Shown in pieces: positions 9,255 to 20,091 of a stretch of 64,000 bases of DNA. The stretch comes from Variovorax sp. dw_308 (lineage in GTDB: Bacteria; Pseudomonadota; Gammaproteobacteria; Burkholderiales; Burkholderiaceae_C): contig NZ_JAATOM010000002.1 of NCBI RefSeq assembly GCF_019207085.1, positions 124,001 through 188,000 of the forward strand, read 5' to 3'. The notes below the pieces were generated by a model. The model saw nothing but the letters and a program-made list of their open reading frames with translations. It was not told the DNA's origin and ran no database searches. Both the position numbers and the translations under genes were made by a program. How positions within the stretch are numbered: position 1 is the first letter of the stretch; the number at the start of each line of letters is the position of its first letter.

Positions 9255-10778
9255 TTGGATCCGATCCTCCAACTGGTCGACGTCTCGAAGCGCTATGGCG
9301 GCGTGCGCGCACTTGAACGCGCGCAGTTCGCCTGCGCGCCCGGGCGCATCCATGCACTGCTGGGCGAGAACGGCGCGGGCAAGTCGACGCTCATCAAGAT
9401 GATGGCCGGCGTGGTGCAGCCCGACGAGGGGCGCATCGTGCTGCAGGGGACGGAGCGCCGCTTCGCACATCCGCAGGAGGCCGTGTCGGCGGGCATCGCG
9501 TGCATCTTCCAGGAGTTGTCGCTGATGCCGGACCTGAGCGTTGCGGACAACATCTGTATCACCAATCCGCCGCGCAAGTTCGGGCTGATCGACCGCAAGG
9601 CGCAGCGGCGCATCGCCGAGGCGGCACTGGCGCGCGCGGGCGCGGAAGGCATTCATCCGCTGGCGCCGGTGGGGAGCTTGTCGTTGTCGCGGCGGCAGAT
9701 GGTGGAGATTGCGAAAGCCCTCGCCCGCGAGCCGCGCATATTGATCCTCGACGAGGCCACATCGGCATTGACCGCCGCCGACGTTGAGCGCGTCTACACG
9801 TTGCTCAAGCGGCTGCGCAACGAAGGCCTGGCGATCGTCTACATCTCGCATCGCATGAAGGAGATCGCGGACCTGGCCGATGACTGCTCGGTGTTCCGCA
9901 ACGGGAAGCATGTGGCGACTTTCGCGGCCGGCACCCAGACCGATGCGCAGACGGTGGAGATGATGATCGGCCGCGACATCGAGCATGCATTTCCGCCCAA
10001 GCCCCCGCCGCGGCCGGCCGTGGAGACGGCCGCACCCTCGCTCGACGTGCGCGGCCTGTCATGGAACGGGCGGCTGCATGACATTGCGCTGAGCGCGCGG
10101 CCCGGCGAGATCGTCGGCCTCGGCGGCCTGGATGGGCAGGGCCAGCGCGAGTTCTTCCTCGCCCTGTTCGGCGTGCTGCGCGGCGTGGATGGCGAGGTGC
10201 GCCTCGACGGCGAACTGGTCGACGTGAAAAGCCCGCGCATGGCCAAGCGCAAGGACGTCGGCATCGCGCTGGTGCCGGAGGACCGCAAGACCGATGGGCT
10301 GATGCTGCCGATGTCGGTGCGCGACAACCTGAGCTTCGCGGCGCTGGAGCGCCTGAGCCGCGCGGGCGTTGTCATCGCATCGGAGGAAGAGCGCGCGACC
10401 AGCGAGATGGTGCGCAAGCTCTCGATCAAGGCGCCGGAGCTGGGTGATGCGGTCGGCACGCTGTCGGGCGGCAACCAGCAGAAGGTGGTGATCGCGAAGT
10501 GGCTGATGACCACGCCGCGCATCATCCTGCTGAGCGACCCGACGCGCGGCATCGACGTGGGCACCAAGCAGGAGATGTACGTGCTGCTGCGGCGCCTCGC
10601 GGACGAAGGCGCGGCGGTACTGCTCTACTCCACCGACTATGCGGAACTGATCGGCTGCTGCGACCGCGTGGCTGTGTTCTTCGACGGCCGCATCGTGCGC
10701 TGGCTGGCTGGCGCCGAGTTGACGGAGCACGCGCTGGTGTCCAGCGCGCTCAACCTCACGACGGAGGCCTTGCACTGA
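9255..10778 (+). CDS. Sugar ABC importer ATPase with two nucleotide-binding domains
   Basis: The frame opens at TTG 9255 (MDPILQLVDVSKRYGG), 12 bp after the binding-protein stop. Domain 1 has Walker A GENGAGKST (37-45), an atypical signature LSLSRRQ and Walker B ILILDEATSAL. Domain 2 has the degenerate P-loop GGLDGQGQRE usual in the RbsA/MglA subfamily, an intact LSGGNQQKVVIAKWL signature and LLSDPTRGIDVG. At 507 aa it has the normal length for this subfamily. It would energise the two permeases downstream, the first of which starts one base inside its stop codon. Confidence 0.93.
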   Translation: MDPILQLVDVSKRYGGVRALERAQFACAPGRIHALLGENGAGKSTLIKMMAGVVQPDEGRIVLQGTERRFAHPQEAVSAGIACIFQELSLMPDLSVADNICITNPPRKFGLIDRKAQRRIAEAALARAGAEGIHPLAPVGSLSLSRRQMVEIAKALAREPRILILDEATSALTAADVERVYTLLKRLRNEGLAIVYISHRMKEIADLADDCSVFRNGKHVATFAAGTQTDAQTVEMMIGRDIEHAFPPKPPPRPAVETAAPSLDVRGLSWNGRLHDIALSARPGEIVGLGGLDGQGQREFFLALFGVLRGVDGEVRLDGELVDVKSPRMAKRKDVGIALVPEDRKTDGLMLPMSVRDNLSFAALERLSRAGVVIASEEERATSEMVRKLSIKAPELGDAVGTLSGGNQQKVVIAKWLMTTPRIILLSDPTRGIDVGTKQEMYVLLRRLADEGAAVLLYSTDYAELIGCCDRVAVFFDGRIVRWLAGAELTEHALVSSALNLTTEALH

Positions 10779-11779
10779 TGGCGGCATCGACGACGCGGCA
10801 ATCGGACTGGCGCTTCCACCTGCGCGAGCACTTCGGCGCCTATGCCGCGCTGGCGATGTTCATCGTGATCTTCGCGCTTTACATCACCAAGCACCAGACC
10901 GGCTGGACCGTGCCGGTGCTCACGACCGCGGCCAACAAGGGCGTGCTGCTGGCGGTCGTCGCGATGGCGCAGACGCTGCCGGTGCTGACCTCGGGCATCG
11001 ACCTGTCGGTGGGCATGGTGTTCGTGCTGGCCAACTGCGTGGCCTCGCACCTGGTGGTGGGAACGCCCTTGCAGGCTGCGATGGGCGTGGTGGTGGTGCT
11101 CGGCGTGGGTGCGCTGTGCGGCTGGATCAACGGCGCGATCATCGTCTACGGGCGGCTGCAGCCGATCATCACGACGCTGGCGACCGGCACGATCTACTTC
11201 GGCATCGCGCTGGGCCTGCGGCCCGTGCCGGGCGGCGACGTTTATGCCGGCCTGGCGGACCCCTTGACGGGCGCCCTGCCCGGCGGCGTGCCGGCCATGC
11301 TCGTGGTGCTGCTGGCCGTGGTGCTGCTGGTCTGGGTGCCGTTCCGGCGCTCGGCGGTCGGGCGCGCGGCACTGGCCATCGGCTCGGCGGAAGGCGCGGC
11401 CTACATGTCGGGCGTGAACATCGGGCGCACCAAGCTCGTGACGTACACGCTGGCCGGCTTGCTCGCGGCCATCGGCGGGCTGCTGCTGACCTTCGTGACC
11501 TACTCGGGCGAGGCTTCGTCGGCCATCGGCGGCGTGTACACGCTGAACTCGATCGCGGCGGTGGTGATCGGCGGCACCTCGCTGGCGGGCGGCGCGGGCA
11601 CGGCGATAGGGTCGGTGTTCGGTGCGCTGGTGCTGCGCACGATCGGCGACCTGCTCTTCGTGTTCGACCTGGAGCCTTTGTGGCAGCCGCTGTTCCAGGG
11701 CGTGATCCTGCTCACAGCCGTGAGCCTGGGCGCGCTGCAGTTGCTCAAGGTGAGCAACCGGCTGGACCTGTTCAAGTGA
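10778..11779 (+). CDS. Sugar ABC importer permease (RbsC-like), first of two
   Basis: This 333-aa membrane protein starts at an ATG overlapping the ATPase stop (TGATG). About nine or ten hydrophobic helices are visible, with the family motif LPVLTSGIDLSVGMVFVL near residues 65-85 and GGTSLAGGAGTAIGSVFGA near the C-terminus. BPD_transp_2 proteins of this type form the membrane channel of carbohydrate importers. Its GTGA overlap with the next permease suggests a heterodimeric channel. Confidence 0.92.
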   Translation: MAASTTRQSDWRFHLREHFGAYAALAMFIVIFALYITKHQTGWTVPVLTTAANKGVLLAVVAMAQTLPVLTSGIDLSVGMVFVLANCVASHLVVGTPLQAAMGVVVVLGVGALCGWINGAIIVYGRLQPIITTLATGTIYFGIALGLRPVPGGDVYAGLADPLTGALPGGVPAMLVVLLAVVLLVWVPFRRSAVGRAALAIGSAEGAAYMSGVNIGRTKLVTYTLAGLLAAIGGLLLTFVTYSGEASSAIGGVYTLNSIAAVVIGGTSLAGGAGTAIGSVFGALVLRTIGDLLFVFDLEPLWQPLFQGVILLTAVSLGALQLLKVSNRLDLFK

Positions 11780-12744
11780 GCGAGCTTGCGATCCGCCTGA
11801 AGCGCTCCGGCCAGTTGCCGGTGCTTGCGGCTGCGGCCTGCACGGTGGGGCTGCTGCTGATCGGCAGCCTCTATTCGAAGAACTTCCTGTCGGCCGAATA
11901 CCTGCTGCTGCAGTTGCAGATCGCGTCCTTCCTCGGCATCGTCGCGACGGGCGCGATGGTCGTGATCCTGCTCGGCGGCATCGATCTGTCGGTGCCGTGG
12001 ATCGTGACGGTGGGCGGCGTGATGTCGGCGGCCGCGGCGGGCTGGTGGGGACAGACGGGCGAACTCATCGCCATCCCGTTCGGCATCGCCTGCGGCTGCG
12101 TGCTGGGCGCGATCAACGGCATCGGCGTGGCCTACCTGCGCGTGCCCTCGATGATCTTCACGCTCGGCATCAATGCGGTGGCGCAGGGGCTGATCGTGGT
12201 GCAGACCGGCGGCTTCGCGCCGCAGGACCGGTCCACGCCGGCCATGCACCTGATCGCCACCGGACGCTCGCTGCTCGGCATTCCCAACGCGCTGCTGGTG
12301 TGGCTGGTGGTCGGCGCCGCGACCATGTTCATGCTCCACCGCACCACGCTGGGCCGCGCGATCTACGCGGTGGGCAATCGCGAGCGGGCCGCGTACCTGT
12401 CGGGCATCAACACGCGCCTGGTCACGCTGCTGTGCTTCACGATTGCCGGCGCCTGCTCGGCGGCGGCGGGCGTGCTGCTCACCGGCTATTCGACCAAGGC
12501 CTACCAGGCGATGGGCGACGCCTACCTGCTGCCCGCCATCGCGGCGGTGGTGCTGGGCGGCACCAACATCCTGGGTGGGCGCGGGTCGTACCTCGGCACG
12601 GTCGTCGGGGTGATGCTCATCACGCTGCTGCAATCGATCCTGTCGGTGATGCAGATACCGGAGATGGGCCGGCAGGTGACCTACGGCGTGGTGATCATCG
12701 CGATGCTGCTGGTGTATGGCAGGGGGCAGCGGATGTCGCAATGA
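11776..12744 (+). CDS. Sugar ABC importer permease (RbsC-like), second of two
   Basis: The start is GTG 11776, overlapping the previous stop as GTGA. The 322-aa product is polytopic with the motifs VVILLGGIDLSVPWIVTV (about 55-72) and LGGTNILGGRGSYLGTVVGV (about 265-284), the same family as its upstream neighbour but clearly diverged. It ends the operon, 11 bp before the convergent DedA gene; no obvious terminator is present in that gap. Confidence 0.92.
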   Translation: MSELAIRLKRSGQLPVLAAAACTVGLLLIGSLYSKNFLSAEYLLLQLQIASFLGIVATGAMVVILLGGIDLSVPWIVTVGGVMSAAAAGWWGQTGELIAIPFGIACGCVLGAINGIGVAYLRVPSMIFTLGINAVAQGLIVVQTGGFAPQDRSTPAMHLIATGRSLLGIPNALLVWLVVGAATMFMLHRTTLGRAIYAVGNRERAAYLSGINTRLVTLLCFTIAGACSAAAGVLLTGYSTKAYQAMGDAYLLPAIAAVVLGGTNILGGRGSYLGTVVGVMLITLLQSILSVMQIPEMGRQVTYGVVIIAMLLVYGRGQRMSQ

Positions 12745-12754
12745 CAGGCCGCCG

Positions 12755-13312
12755 CTAACCGCGTCGCGACCGCAGCCAGCGCACGACAAGGACCGCCGCC
12801 ACGACCGCCGCGACCAACAGCAAGGCCAGCGCCTCATAGCGCCCCAGATCGGTGATCAGCCAGTTCAGCGCCTGCCCGAACATGTACCCGACGCCAGTGA
12901 CCAGGGGCGCCCAGATCGCGGCGCCAAGCGCGTTGAGCAGCGCGAAACGCTTGGCGGACACCTCGCTCATGCCGATCGCGAACGGTCCGACCAGGCGCAG
13001 GCCGTACATGAAGCGCACACCGACGATCAGCCAGTTCTGATGTCGCCGGATCAGGCGTGCCACCGGCTCGGCACGCGCCGACATCGCCGGGAATTGGCGC
13101 AGTACCGCGCCGCCGTGTCGCCGGCCGACATGAAACAGCACCTGGTCGCCCAGCGTGCCGCCGCAGAAGGCAAGGGCCACCACCACCGGCCACGAGAGGT
13201 AGCCCTCATGCGCAGCCATGCCGGCCAGCAGCAACACTGTCTCGCCCTCGAGGAGGCTGCCGATGAAGACCGCCGTGTAGCCATAGTCGCTAACCAGTTG
13301 GGCAAGGTGCAT
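12755..13312 (-). CDS. DedA/VTT-family membrane protein
   Basis: ATG 13312 is preferred over an upstream ATG at 13372 because GGAGA lies about 10 nt before it and the protein then starts MHLAQLVSDYGYTAVFIGS, as DedA proteins do. The 185-aa product shows the family signatures E-G-E (SLLEGETVLLLAG), the FCGGTLGDQVLFHVGRRHG region and the amphipathic FMYGLRLVGPFAIGMS segment with the conserved arginine. DedA proteins are linked to undecaprenyl-phosphate or phospholipid flipping and membrane homeostasis. It stands alone. Confidence 0.9.
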   Translation of the reverse strand: MHLAQLVSDYGYTAVFIGSLLEGETVLLLAGMAAHEGYLSWPVVVALAFCGGTLGDQVLFHVGRRHGGAVLRQFPAMSARAEPVARLIRRHQNWLIVGVRFMYGLRLVGPFAIGMSEVSAKRFALLNALGAAIWAPLVTGVGYMFGQALNWLITDLGRYEALALLLVAAVVAAVLVVRWLRSRRG

Positions 13313-13441
13313 GCCGCGAGTTCTCCAATATGAACAATGGAATGGCGCCGGGAGATTCTTCGCGATTCGCACCAGAAACTCAACGGCATAGTCAGTTTTG
13401 AGGTAGACATTCCGGTGCGGAAGTCTTAGGACGAATGACGC

Positions 13442-14359
13442 TTGTTGGCGAAGGTGGCATGGCTAACACTGGCCGCCAAGGTAGCCACTGTGACACTCAC
13501 CACCCTCAGCCCCCTCCAGATCGTCCGCAATGCACTGGGAGACTCGCTCTTCCGGCCCACGCTCATGCGCCAGAGCCGCGAGCGCTTCCTTTCGCCGGAA
13601 GGCATGGGCAGTCATTTCGGCGTGTTCGAATCCTTCGGCGCCGCACGCGAGTGGCTGCCACCGAGCCCGGAGTTCGACCTGGACGAGCTCGCCGTCGAAT
13701 ACGTACGGGTCCGCATGAAGAAGGTCTATGCCTACGACTACCCGGTGATGTGGTGGCTCGAGCGCGCGATGCGCAACGGCTCGACGCGCATCCTCGATAT
13801 CGGTGGCTCGGTGGGGGTGCACTACTACGCCTATCGCCGCCACATCGCGATGCCCGACGACCTGGCCTGGCACGTGGTGGAAGTGCCGTCCATCGCCGCC
13901 ATCGGCGAGAGCATGGCCGCCCGCAAGGGCGCAAGGCCCCTCGCGTTCACGACGCAACTCCAAGCGGCGCTTGTCGCCAGCCGCGACGACGTGTGGCTGG
14001 CCGCCGGCGTGATCCAGTACCTCGACGAAGGACGGCCGGATCGGCTGCTGAAGTCGGGCACTACGCGGCCGACGCACCTGCTGCTCAACAAGGTGCCGCT
14101 CTACAACGGCGAGGACTTCGTCACCGCGCAGAACATCGGCGGCGGCGCCTTCGCGCCGGTGCAGGTCTACAACCGCGACAACTTCATCCAGGACATCGAA
14201 GCGATGGGCTACACGCTGATGGACGAATGGACCGTGGCCGATCGATCGATGAACCTGCCCGGCCACGCTGACCGGTCGTTCCCGAATTTCACGGGCCTGT
14301 ACTTCGTCGCCTTTTCAGGCGCACAGCGGATCGAGCCGCCTGCCGCGCGGATTCAGTGA
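13442..14359 (+). CDS. Putative SAM-dependent methyltransferase (TIGR04325-like)
   Basis: The 305-aa frame carries a glycine-rich SAM-binding segment RILDIGGSVGVHYYAYRR (near residue 120) and a later LAAGVIQYLDE segment, the pattern of the small TIGR04325 methyltransferase family often found in sugar or polysaccharide loci. The start is uncertain: TTG 13442, GTG 13454 and GTG 13490 are in frame, none with a strong ribosome binding site. No sugar-modification genes are adjacent, so its substrate is unknown. Confidence 0.65.
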   Translation: MLAKVAWLTLAAKVATVTLTTLSPLQIVRNALGDSLFRPTLMRQSRERFLSPEGMGSHFGVFESFGAAREWLPPSPEFDLDELAVEYVRVRMKKVYAYDYPVMWWLERAMRNGSTRILDIGGSVGVHYYAYRRHIAMPDDLAWHVVEVPSIAAIGESMAARKGARPLAFTTQLQAALVASRDDVWLAAGVIQYLDEGRPDRLLKSGTTRPTHLLLNKVPLYNGEDFVTAQNIGGGAFAPVQVYNRDNFIQDIEAMGYTLMDEWTVADRSMNLPGHADRSFPNFTGLYFVAFSGAQRIEPPAARIQ

Positions 14360-14372
14360 AGGCGACTTGCGA

Positions 14373-15752
<1,380 letters not shown>

Positions 15753-15833
15753 GTCGGGGTTTCAGGCGGGATCGGACCCGCACCATACAGGCTGCCCTGC
15801 CCCGCCGCAATCTCGGAGCCGGAAGGGTGAAGA

Positions 15834-17162
15834 TCACCCCGGCGCGGCCACCATGGTCCAGAACATCGCCACCACCGCGATCGCCATCGCACCCGTGGCA
15901 ACCCATCCGATGGCCTTGAGCCGCATCGGCGGCGTCAGCCTGCCCATGACATCGCGCCGCGAGGCCAGCAACATCATGACGACCATGATCGGCACCGAGA
16001 TCACGCCGTTGATCACCGCGCTCCAGAACAGCGCCTTGATCGGGTCGATCGGCATGAAGTTGATGGCGACCCCGACCAGCGTAGAGATCGCGATGATTCC
16101 GTAGAAGCGCTTGGCGGCCATCGGCCGCATTTCGAGGCTGTTCTTCCAGCGGAAGGTGCCGGCCATTGCATAGGCTGCCGAACCCGCGAGCACCGGTACC
16201 GCCAGCAGCCCGGTTCCGATGATGCCCAGGCTGAACAGCAGGAAGGCGAATTCACCGGCAATGGGCCGCAGCGCGTCGGCCGCCTGCGCCGAGGTCTCGA
16301 TCTGCGTCACGCCATTCGCATTGAGGGTGATGGCTGTCGTCAGGATGATGAAGAACGCAACCAGGTTGGAGAAGCCCATGCCGATGAAGGTATCGGACTT
16401 GATGCGGTTCAACACCTTGCGCGCATAGGCCATGGGCGCGCCCTTGAGCTTGCGTGCGCTGGCGTCGGCCTTCTGGTCTTCGACCTCCTGCGATGCCTGC
16501 CAGAAGAACAGGTAGGGACTGATCGTCGTACCGAAGATGGCAACGATCATGGTGATGGCGTCGGCGTTCAGGTTCAGGCTGGGAACGAAGGCGTGGACCA
16601 GCACCTGGCCCCAGGGAATCTTGATGACGAAGACGGTGGCGACATAGGCCAGCAAGGCCAGCGTGAGCCACTTGAGAATCTTGACGTAGCGCGAGTACGG
16701 GATGAAGACCTGCAGCACGATCGACAGCACGCCGAAGAACACCACGTACGCATGCCGCATGCCCCCCACGAGCAGCCGCGCCGCATCGGCCATCGCCGCA
16801 ATGTCCGCCGCAATGTTGATCGCGTTGGCAATCACCAGGAGCAGGACCAGGCTGTAGAGCAGCCAGGCCGGATAGTGTCGGCGGATGTTGGTGGCAAGGC
16901 CGTGCCCAGTGACCTGGCCGATCCTCGCCGCGATCAACTGGATAGACACCATCAGCGGGTAGGTGAAGACGATGGTCCACAGGAGCCCCAGGCCGAACTT
17001 GGCGCCGGCCTGTGAATAGGTGGCGATGCCGCTGGGGTCGTCGTCGGCTGCGCCGGTGACGAGGCCGGGGCCGAGCTTCTTCAACCAGGAATCGTCGTCT
17101 GCATGCACTGTCGCTGCCGGTTGTGCCGCAGTTGCAAATACAGGTTGCCGGTCTGGAGCCAC
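15834..17162 (-). CDS. NRAMP-family metal transporter with non-canonical binding motifs
   Basis: I choose GTG 17162 because AGAGG lies 6 nt upstream; GTG 17108 is an alternative. About eleven helices are visible, in NRAMP order. The helix-1 metal motif, normally DPGN, is DDDPSGIATYSQAG here, and the helix-6 motif, normally MPH, is SPY (GTTISPYLFFWQASQE). The Met that favours transition metals is therefore missing. The NRAMP-related Mg2+ transporter clade also lacks it, so the substrate may be Mg2+ or another cation rather than Mn2+ or Fe2+. Product is 442 aa from this start. Confidence 0.85.
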   Translation of the reverse strand: MAPDRQPVFATAAQPAATVHADDDSWLKKLGPGLVTGAADDDPSGIATYSQAGAKFGLGLLWTIVFTYPLMVSIQLIAARIGQVTGHGLATNIRRHYPAWLLYSLVLLLVIANAINIAADIAAMADAARLLVGGMRHAYVVFFGVLSIVLQVFIPYSRYVKILKWLTLALLAYVATVFVIKIPWGQVLVHAFVPSLNLNADAITMIVAIFGTTISPYLFFWQASQEVEDQKADASARKLKGAPMAYARKVLNRIKSDTFIGMGFSNLVAFFIILTTAITLNANGVTQIETSAQAADALRPIAGEFAFLLFSLGIIGTGLLAVPVLAGSAAYAMAGTFRWKNSLEMRPMAAKRFYGIIAISTLVGVAINFMPIDPIKALFWSAVINGVISVPIMVVMMLLASRRDVMGRLTPPMRLKAIGWVATGAMAIAVVAMFWTMVAAPG

Positions 17163-17299
17163 GGGTTGCCTCTTTGGTTCAAACGCAAGAGAGCATGCGT
17201 GCCGGTCGCGCGCCGGAACGTAGGCCGGTGAGCCAGAAGCTTGAACGTGAACGGCGCGCAGCGCGAAGTCGTCACGCAGCCAAGCTGTCCGCCGCGCGC

Positions 17300-18157
17300 C
17301 TACTGCCTCAAGGTCTGCACCAACAGGCGCTGCAGGCTGTCCACTGCCTTGGACGTCCGCGAAGCACGGCTGCGGTAGACGGCCACTTCCATCGGTTGCA
17401 GCGGCCCCAGCCCGTGCTCGCTTCCAAGCACCTGCAGGTGGCCAGGGGCGCTGCACTTGGTGAGCACGGCGACCGCCAATCCGCTTTCGACCGCGGCGAT
17501 CTGGCCGGCGAGGCTGGAACTGTTGTAGACCACGCGGTAGCGACGCCCCTGCTGGGCCAACGCGGTGAGCGCGCCGGTCCGGGCCAGGCTGGTGTCTTCG
17601 TACACCGCAACAGGCAGCGGATCGCTGCGCCAGAGTTCGAACTGGGTCGAACCGACCCAGACCACCGGCTCGTGGAACAACAAGGTGCCACGCTGCGGAT
17701 GGTCGCGCGAGATCAGCGCCAGGTCGAGGTCGCCACGCGCGATGCGTGGAATGAGCGAGGTCGATTGCTCGCAATCCAACTCGATCTGCACGCCTCCGTG
17801 ACGGGGTGCGAATCGCTTGAGCACGGGTGTCAGGTATTTCGCCGCGTAGTCGTCGGGGACACCCAGGCGCACGCGGCCCGTGAGAACGTCGCCCTGGAGC
17901 GCCGCTTGCGCCTCGGCATGCAGGTCGAGGATGCGTCGCGCGTATCCCAGCAGCACCTGGCCGTCCGCCGTGAGTTGCAGGCGGCGCGGGCCCCGGACGA
18001 AGAGGCTTCGGCCCACGGCACCTTCCAGCTTCTTGATCTGGATGCTGACCGCCGATTGCGAGCGATGGACCTCCGGCGCCGCACCCGAGATCGAGCCCGC
18101 ATCGACCGCTGCGACAAAGCAGGTGAGCCAGTCCAACTGCAGGTCGCTGGTGTTCAT
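17300..18157 (-). CDS. LysR-type transcriptional regulator
   Basis: The 285-aa product has an N-terminal winged helix-turn-helix (residues 8-66, GAAPEVHRSQSAVSIQIKKL) and a LysR substrate-binding domain (about 95-285). It is divergent from the EamA exporter gene with an 87-bp shared region holding a long dyad, the usual arrangement for a LysR regulator and its target. Effector unknown. Confidence 0.93.
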   Translation of the reverse strand: MNTSDLQLDWLTCFVAAVDAGSISGAAPEVHRSQSAVSIQIKKLEGAVGRSLFVRGPRRLQLTADGQVLLGYARRILDLHAEAQAALQGDVLTGRVRLGVPDDYAAKYLTPVLKRFAPRHGGVQIELDCEQSTSLIPRIARGDLDLALISRDHPQRGTLLFHEPVVWVGSTQFELWRSDPLPVAVYEDTSLARTGALTALAQQGRRYRVVYNSSSLAGQIAAVESGLAVAVLTKCSAPGHLQVLGSEHGLGPLQPMEVAVYRSRASRTSKAVDSLQRLLVQTLRQ

Positions 18158-18174
18158 GGCTTGGCTCCTGGTAT

Positions 18175-18216
18175 TCGATTAGCGGATGGCATCTACCCGA
18201 AGTATCCGCTTTTCGA
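18175..18216. promoter_or_regulatory. Long dyad, candidate LysR operator
   Basis: TCGA-tt-AGCGGAT (18175-18187) and ATCCGCT-tt-TCGA (18204-18216) form 13-bp arms, imperfect only at the two central T positions, with a 16-bp spacer. It lies between the divergent LysR and EamA starts. Its symmetry and position fit a regulator tetramer site; binding is not shown. Confidence 0.55.
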
Positions 18217-18244
18217 TCAGCCAGCGAGCAGCCAGACTCAGGGC

Positions 18245-19213
18245 ATGGATCACACGCAACGCACCTCTCCTGCCGCATCGAATCGCGGATTGCTCGCCTT
18301 CGTGTCGGGCGGCGTCCTGCTCGGCACCCTGGGCGTCTTCGTGCAGGAAGCACACGCGCATCCGCTGACCACCACATGGTTCCGCTGCGCCTTCGGCCTG
18401 CTCGGGCTGACGCTCTGGTCGGCTGCACGCGGGCAACTCGGCACGCTCCTGCCACCCCGGAAGGCGTGGGTGCCTGTGCTGGCCGCCGCGGGGCTGATGG
18501 TGGCGGGCTGGGTCCTGTTCTTCGCAGCGATCGAGCGGACGTCGATCGGCGTGGCCACGGTGCTGTTCCACATCCAGCCGCTGTGGGTGCTGGTGCTGGG
18601 TGCGTGGTGGCTGGGTGAGGCGGTTGCACCTGGGCGGTTGGCGGCGGTGCTGGTCGCGATGGCAGGATTGACGATGGCGACCGGCCTGCTGGACCCTGTT
18701 TTCGGGTCGGGTCATGTCGGCGGCCAGATTGTCTCGACGGACTATTGGGTGGGCGTGGGCCTGTGCCTGATCGGCGCCTTCCTCACGGCTTGCGTCACCG
18801 TCATTGCGCGCCGACTGCGCGACCTCAGTCCGATCACCCTTGCATGGTGGCAATGCGCGATTGGCACCGTCGCTCTCGCGGCCTGGCCGATGATCCACGG
18901 CTGGCCAGCCTTTGGGCCGGCATGGGGATGGTTGATCGGCCTGGGCCTCATCCACACCGGCCTGGCCTATGCGCTGCTCTATGGCGGCATGGCGCACCTG
19001 GCCACGGACCGCATCGCCGTGCTTCAGTTCATCTACCCGGCGGTGGCCATCGGCATCGACTGGCTTGGGTACGGCCATGCGCTGGGCCCCGTGCAGTTGG
19101 CCGGCGTTGCATTGATGGCTGGCGCATTGTGGTTCGCAGCGAACCCGCAGGCCGGGCATTCGAGGTGGCGTATTCGCCGGCGCGTCCCCAGCCTTTCGTC
19201 ACGCGCCGATTGA
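18245..19213 (+). CDS. EamA/DMT-family transporter
   Basis: The 322-aa protein starts at ATG 18245, divergent from the LysR gene. Ten hydrophobic helices form two EamA halves (about 15-150 and 165-305), with AAIERTSIGVATVLFHIQPLW in the first half and AHLATDRIAVLQFIYPAVAI in the second. Proteins of this family export amino acids or other small metabolites. Control by the divergent LysR regulator is inferred from layout. Confidence 0.9.
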   Translation: MDHTQRTSPAASNRGLLAFVSGGVLLGTLGVFVQEAHAHPLTTTWFRCAFGLLGLTLWSAARGQLGTLLPPRKAWVPVLAAAGLMVAGWVLFFAAIERTSIGVATVLFHIQPLWVLVLGAWWLGEAVAPGRLAAVLVAMAGLTMATGLLDPVFGSGHVGGQIVSTDYWVGVGLCLIGAFLTACVTVIARRLRDLSPITLAWWQCAIGTVALAAWPMIHGWPAFGPAWGWLIGLGLIHTGLAYALLYGGMAHLATDRIAVLQFIYPAVAIGIDWLGYGHALGPVQLAGVALMAGALWFAANPQAGHSRWRIRRRVPSLSSRAD

Positions 19214-19227
19214 GCCTCGTTCGAGCA

Positions 19228-20091
19228 TCAGGCGGCGGGCTCCAGCACGAAGTCGAAGGCCAGGGTATGGAACGGCGCGGACTGCGTCGACCCGTCCGGC
19301 GCAGTGCCGGCCGGATGCGACTGGAAATCCCCGATCAGGGAGCTGCGCACGCCGAACACCGCGTCGCTGTCGAGGTAGGCATCGCCGTCCTTGAAGACGT
19401 GCGTGATCAACGTCTCGTAGCCCGGCGCCTGGATGATGAAGTGGACGTGCGCGGGGCGCCACGGATGGCGCTTCGTGGCCTCCAGCATCGCGCCGACCGG
19501 CCCGTCGGTGGGGATCGGGTAGGCCACAGGCAGCACGGCCTTGAAGTAGACGCGCCCTTCCCCGTCGGTGTGAAAGACGGCGCGGCCTTCGGGGTGGTCC
19601 ATGTCGGGGCGCTGCAGGTCGTAGAAGCCTTCCGCATCGGCCTCCCACACGTCGACGACCGCATCGGCAACAGCCTTGCCATCCGTCCCGCGCACCGTGG
19701 CGTTCACGAACAGTGGCTCGCCCTTCGCCCCGTTCGCGATGTCGCTGCCCAGCGCCAGCACCGGCGCGCCCGGCACATGAAAGGGGCCGAACACCGTCGC
19801 CTCGGTCGCCTGCGCGCTCTTCGAATGGTTGAGCGCGACCGTGAGCATCGAGAGGCCCAGCGTGTCCGACAGCAGGATGAACTCCTGCCGCTTGTCGTTG
19901 CACTTCTGCCCCGTCGCGGTGAGGAATTCGATGCCCTGCATCCACTCCTCCTCGGTCAGCTTCACCTCGCGCGCGAAGTCGTGCAGGTGCTGCACGAGCG
20001 CCGACATGATCTCCTTCAGGCGCGGACTGGGCGTCTCAGCGAGCCGGTCGAGCACCGCGCCCGTGATGGTGTCTTCATTGATGTTTCGCAT
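19228..20091 (-). CDS. Intradiol ring-cleavage dioxygenase, hydroxyquinol 1,2-dioxygenase type
   Basis: The 287-aa product has the Dioxygenase_N helical domain (1-100) and the catalytic beta domain. The four expected Fe(III) ligands are Tyr157 (EGFYD), Tyr191 (AYPIP), His215 and His217 (RPAHVHF). Length and sequence fit hydroxyquinol 1,2-dioxygenases, which convert benzene-1,2,4-triol to maleylacetate, rather than the catechol enzymes. A maleylacetate reductase in the same operon supports this. GGAGA precedes ATG 20091, which overlaps the upstream permease gene by 17 bp. It is the last gene of cluster A. Confidence 0.85.
   Translation of the reverse strand: MRNINEDTITGAVLDRLAETPSPRLKEIMSALVQHLHDFAREVKLTEEEWMQGIEFLTATGQKCNDKRQEFILLSDTLGLSMLTVALNHSKSAQATEATVFGPFHVPGAPVLALGSDIANGAKGEPLFVNATVRGTDGKAVADAVVDVWEADAEGFYDLQRPDMDHPEGRAVFHTDGEGRVYFKAVLPVAYPIPTDGPVGAMLEATKRHPWRPAHVHFIIQAPGYETLITHVFKDGDAYLDSDAVFGVRSSLIGDFQSHPAGTAPDGSTQSAPFHTLAFDFVLEPAA

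Noticed and set aside
7767..9986. Apparent N-terminal extension of NfeD across the sugar operon
   Set aside because: The true signal-bearing start is at 7766; the rest is antisense to the binding protein and ATPase genes.
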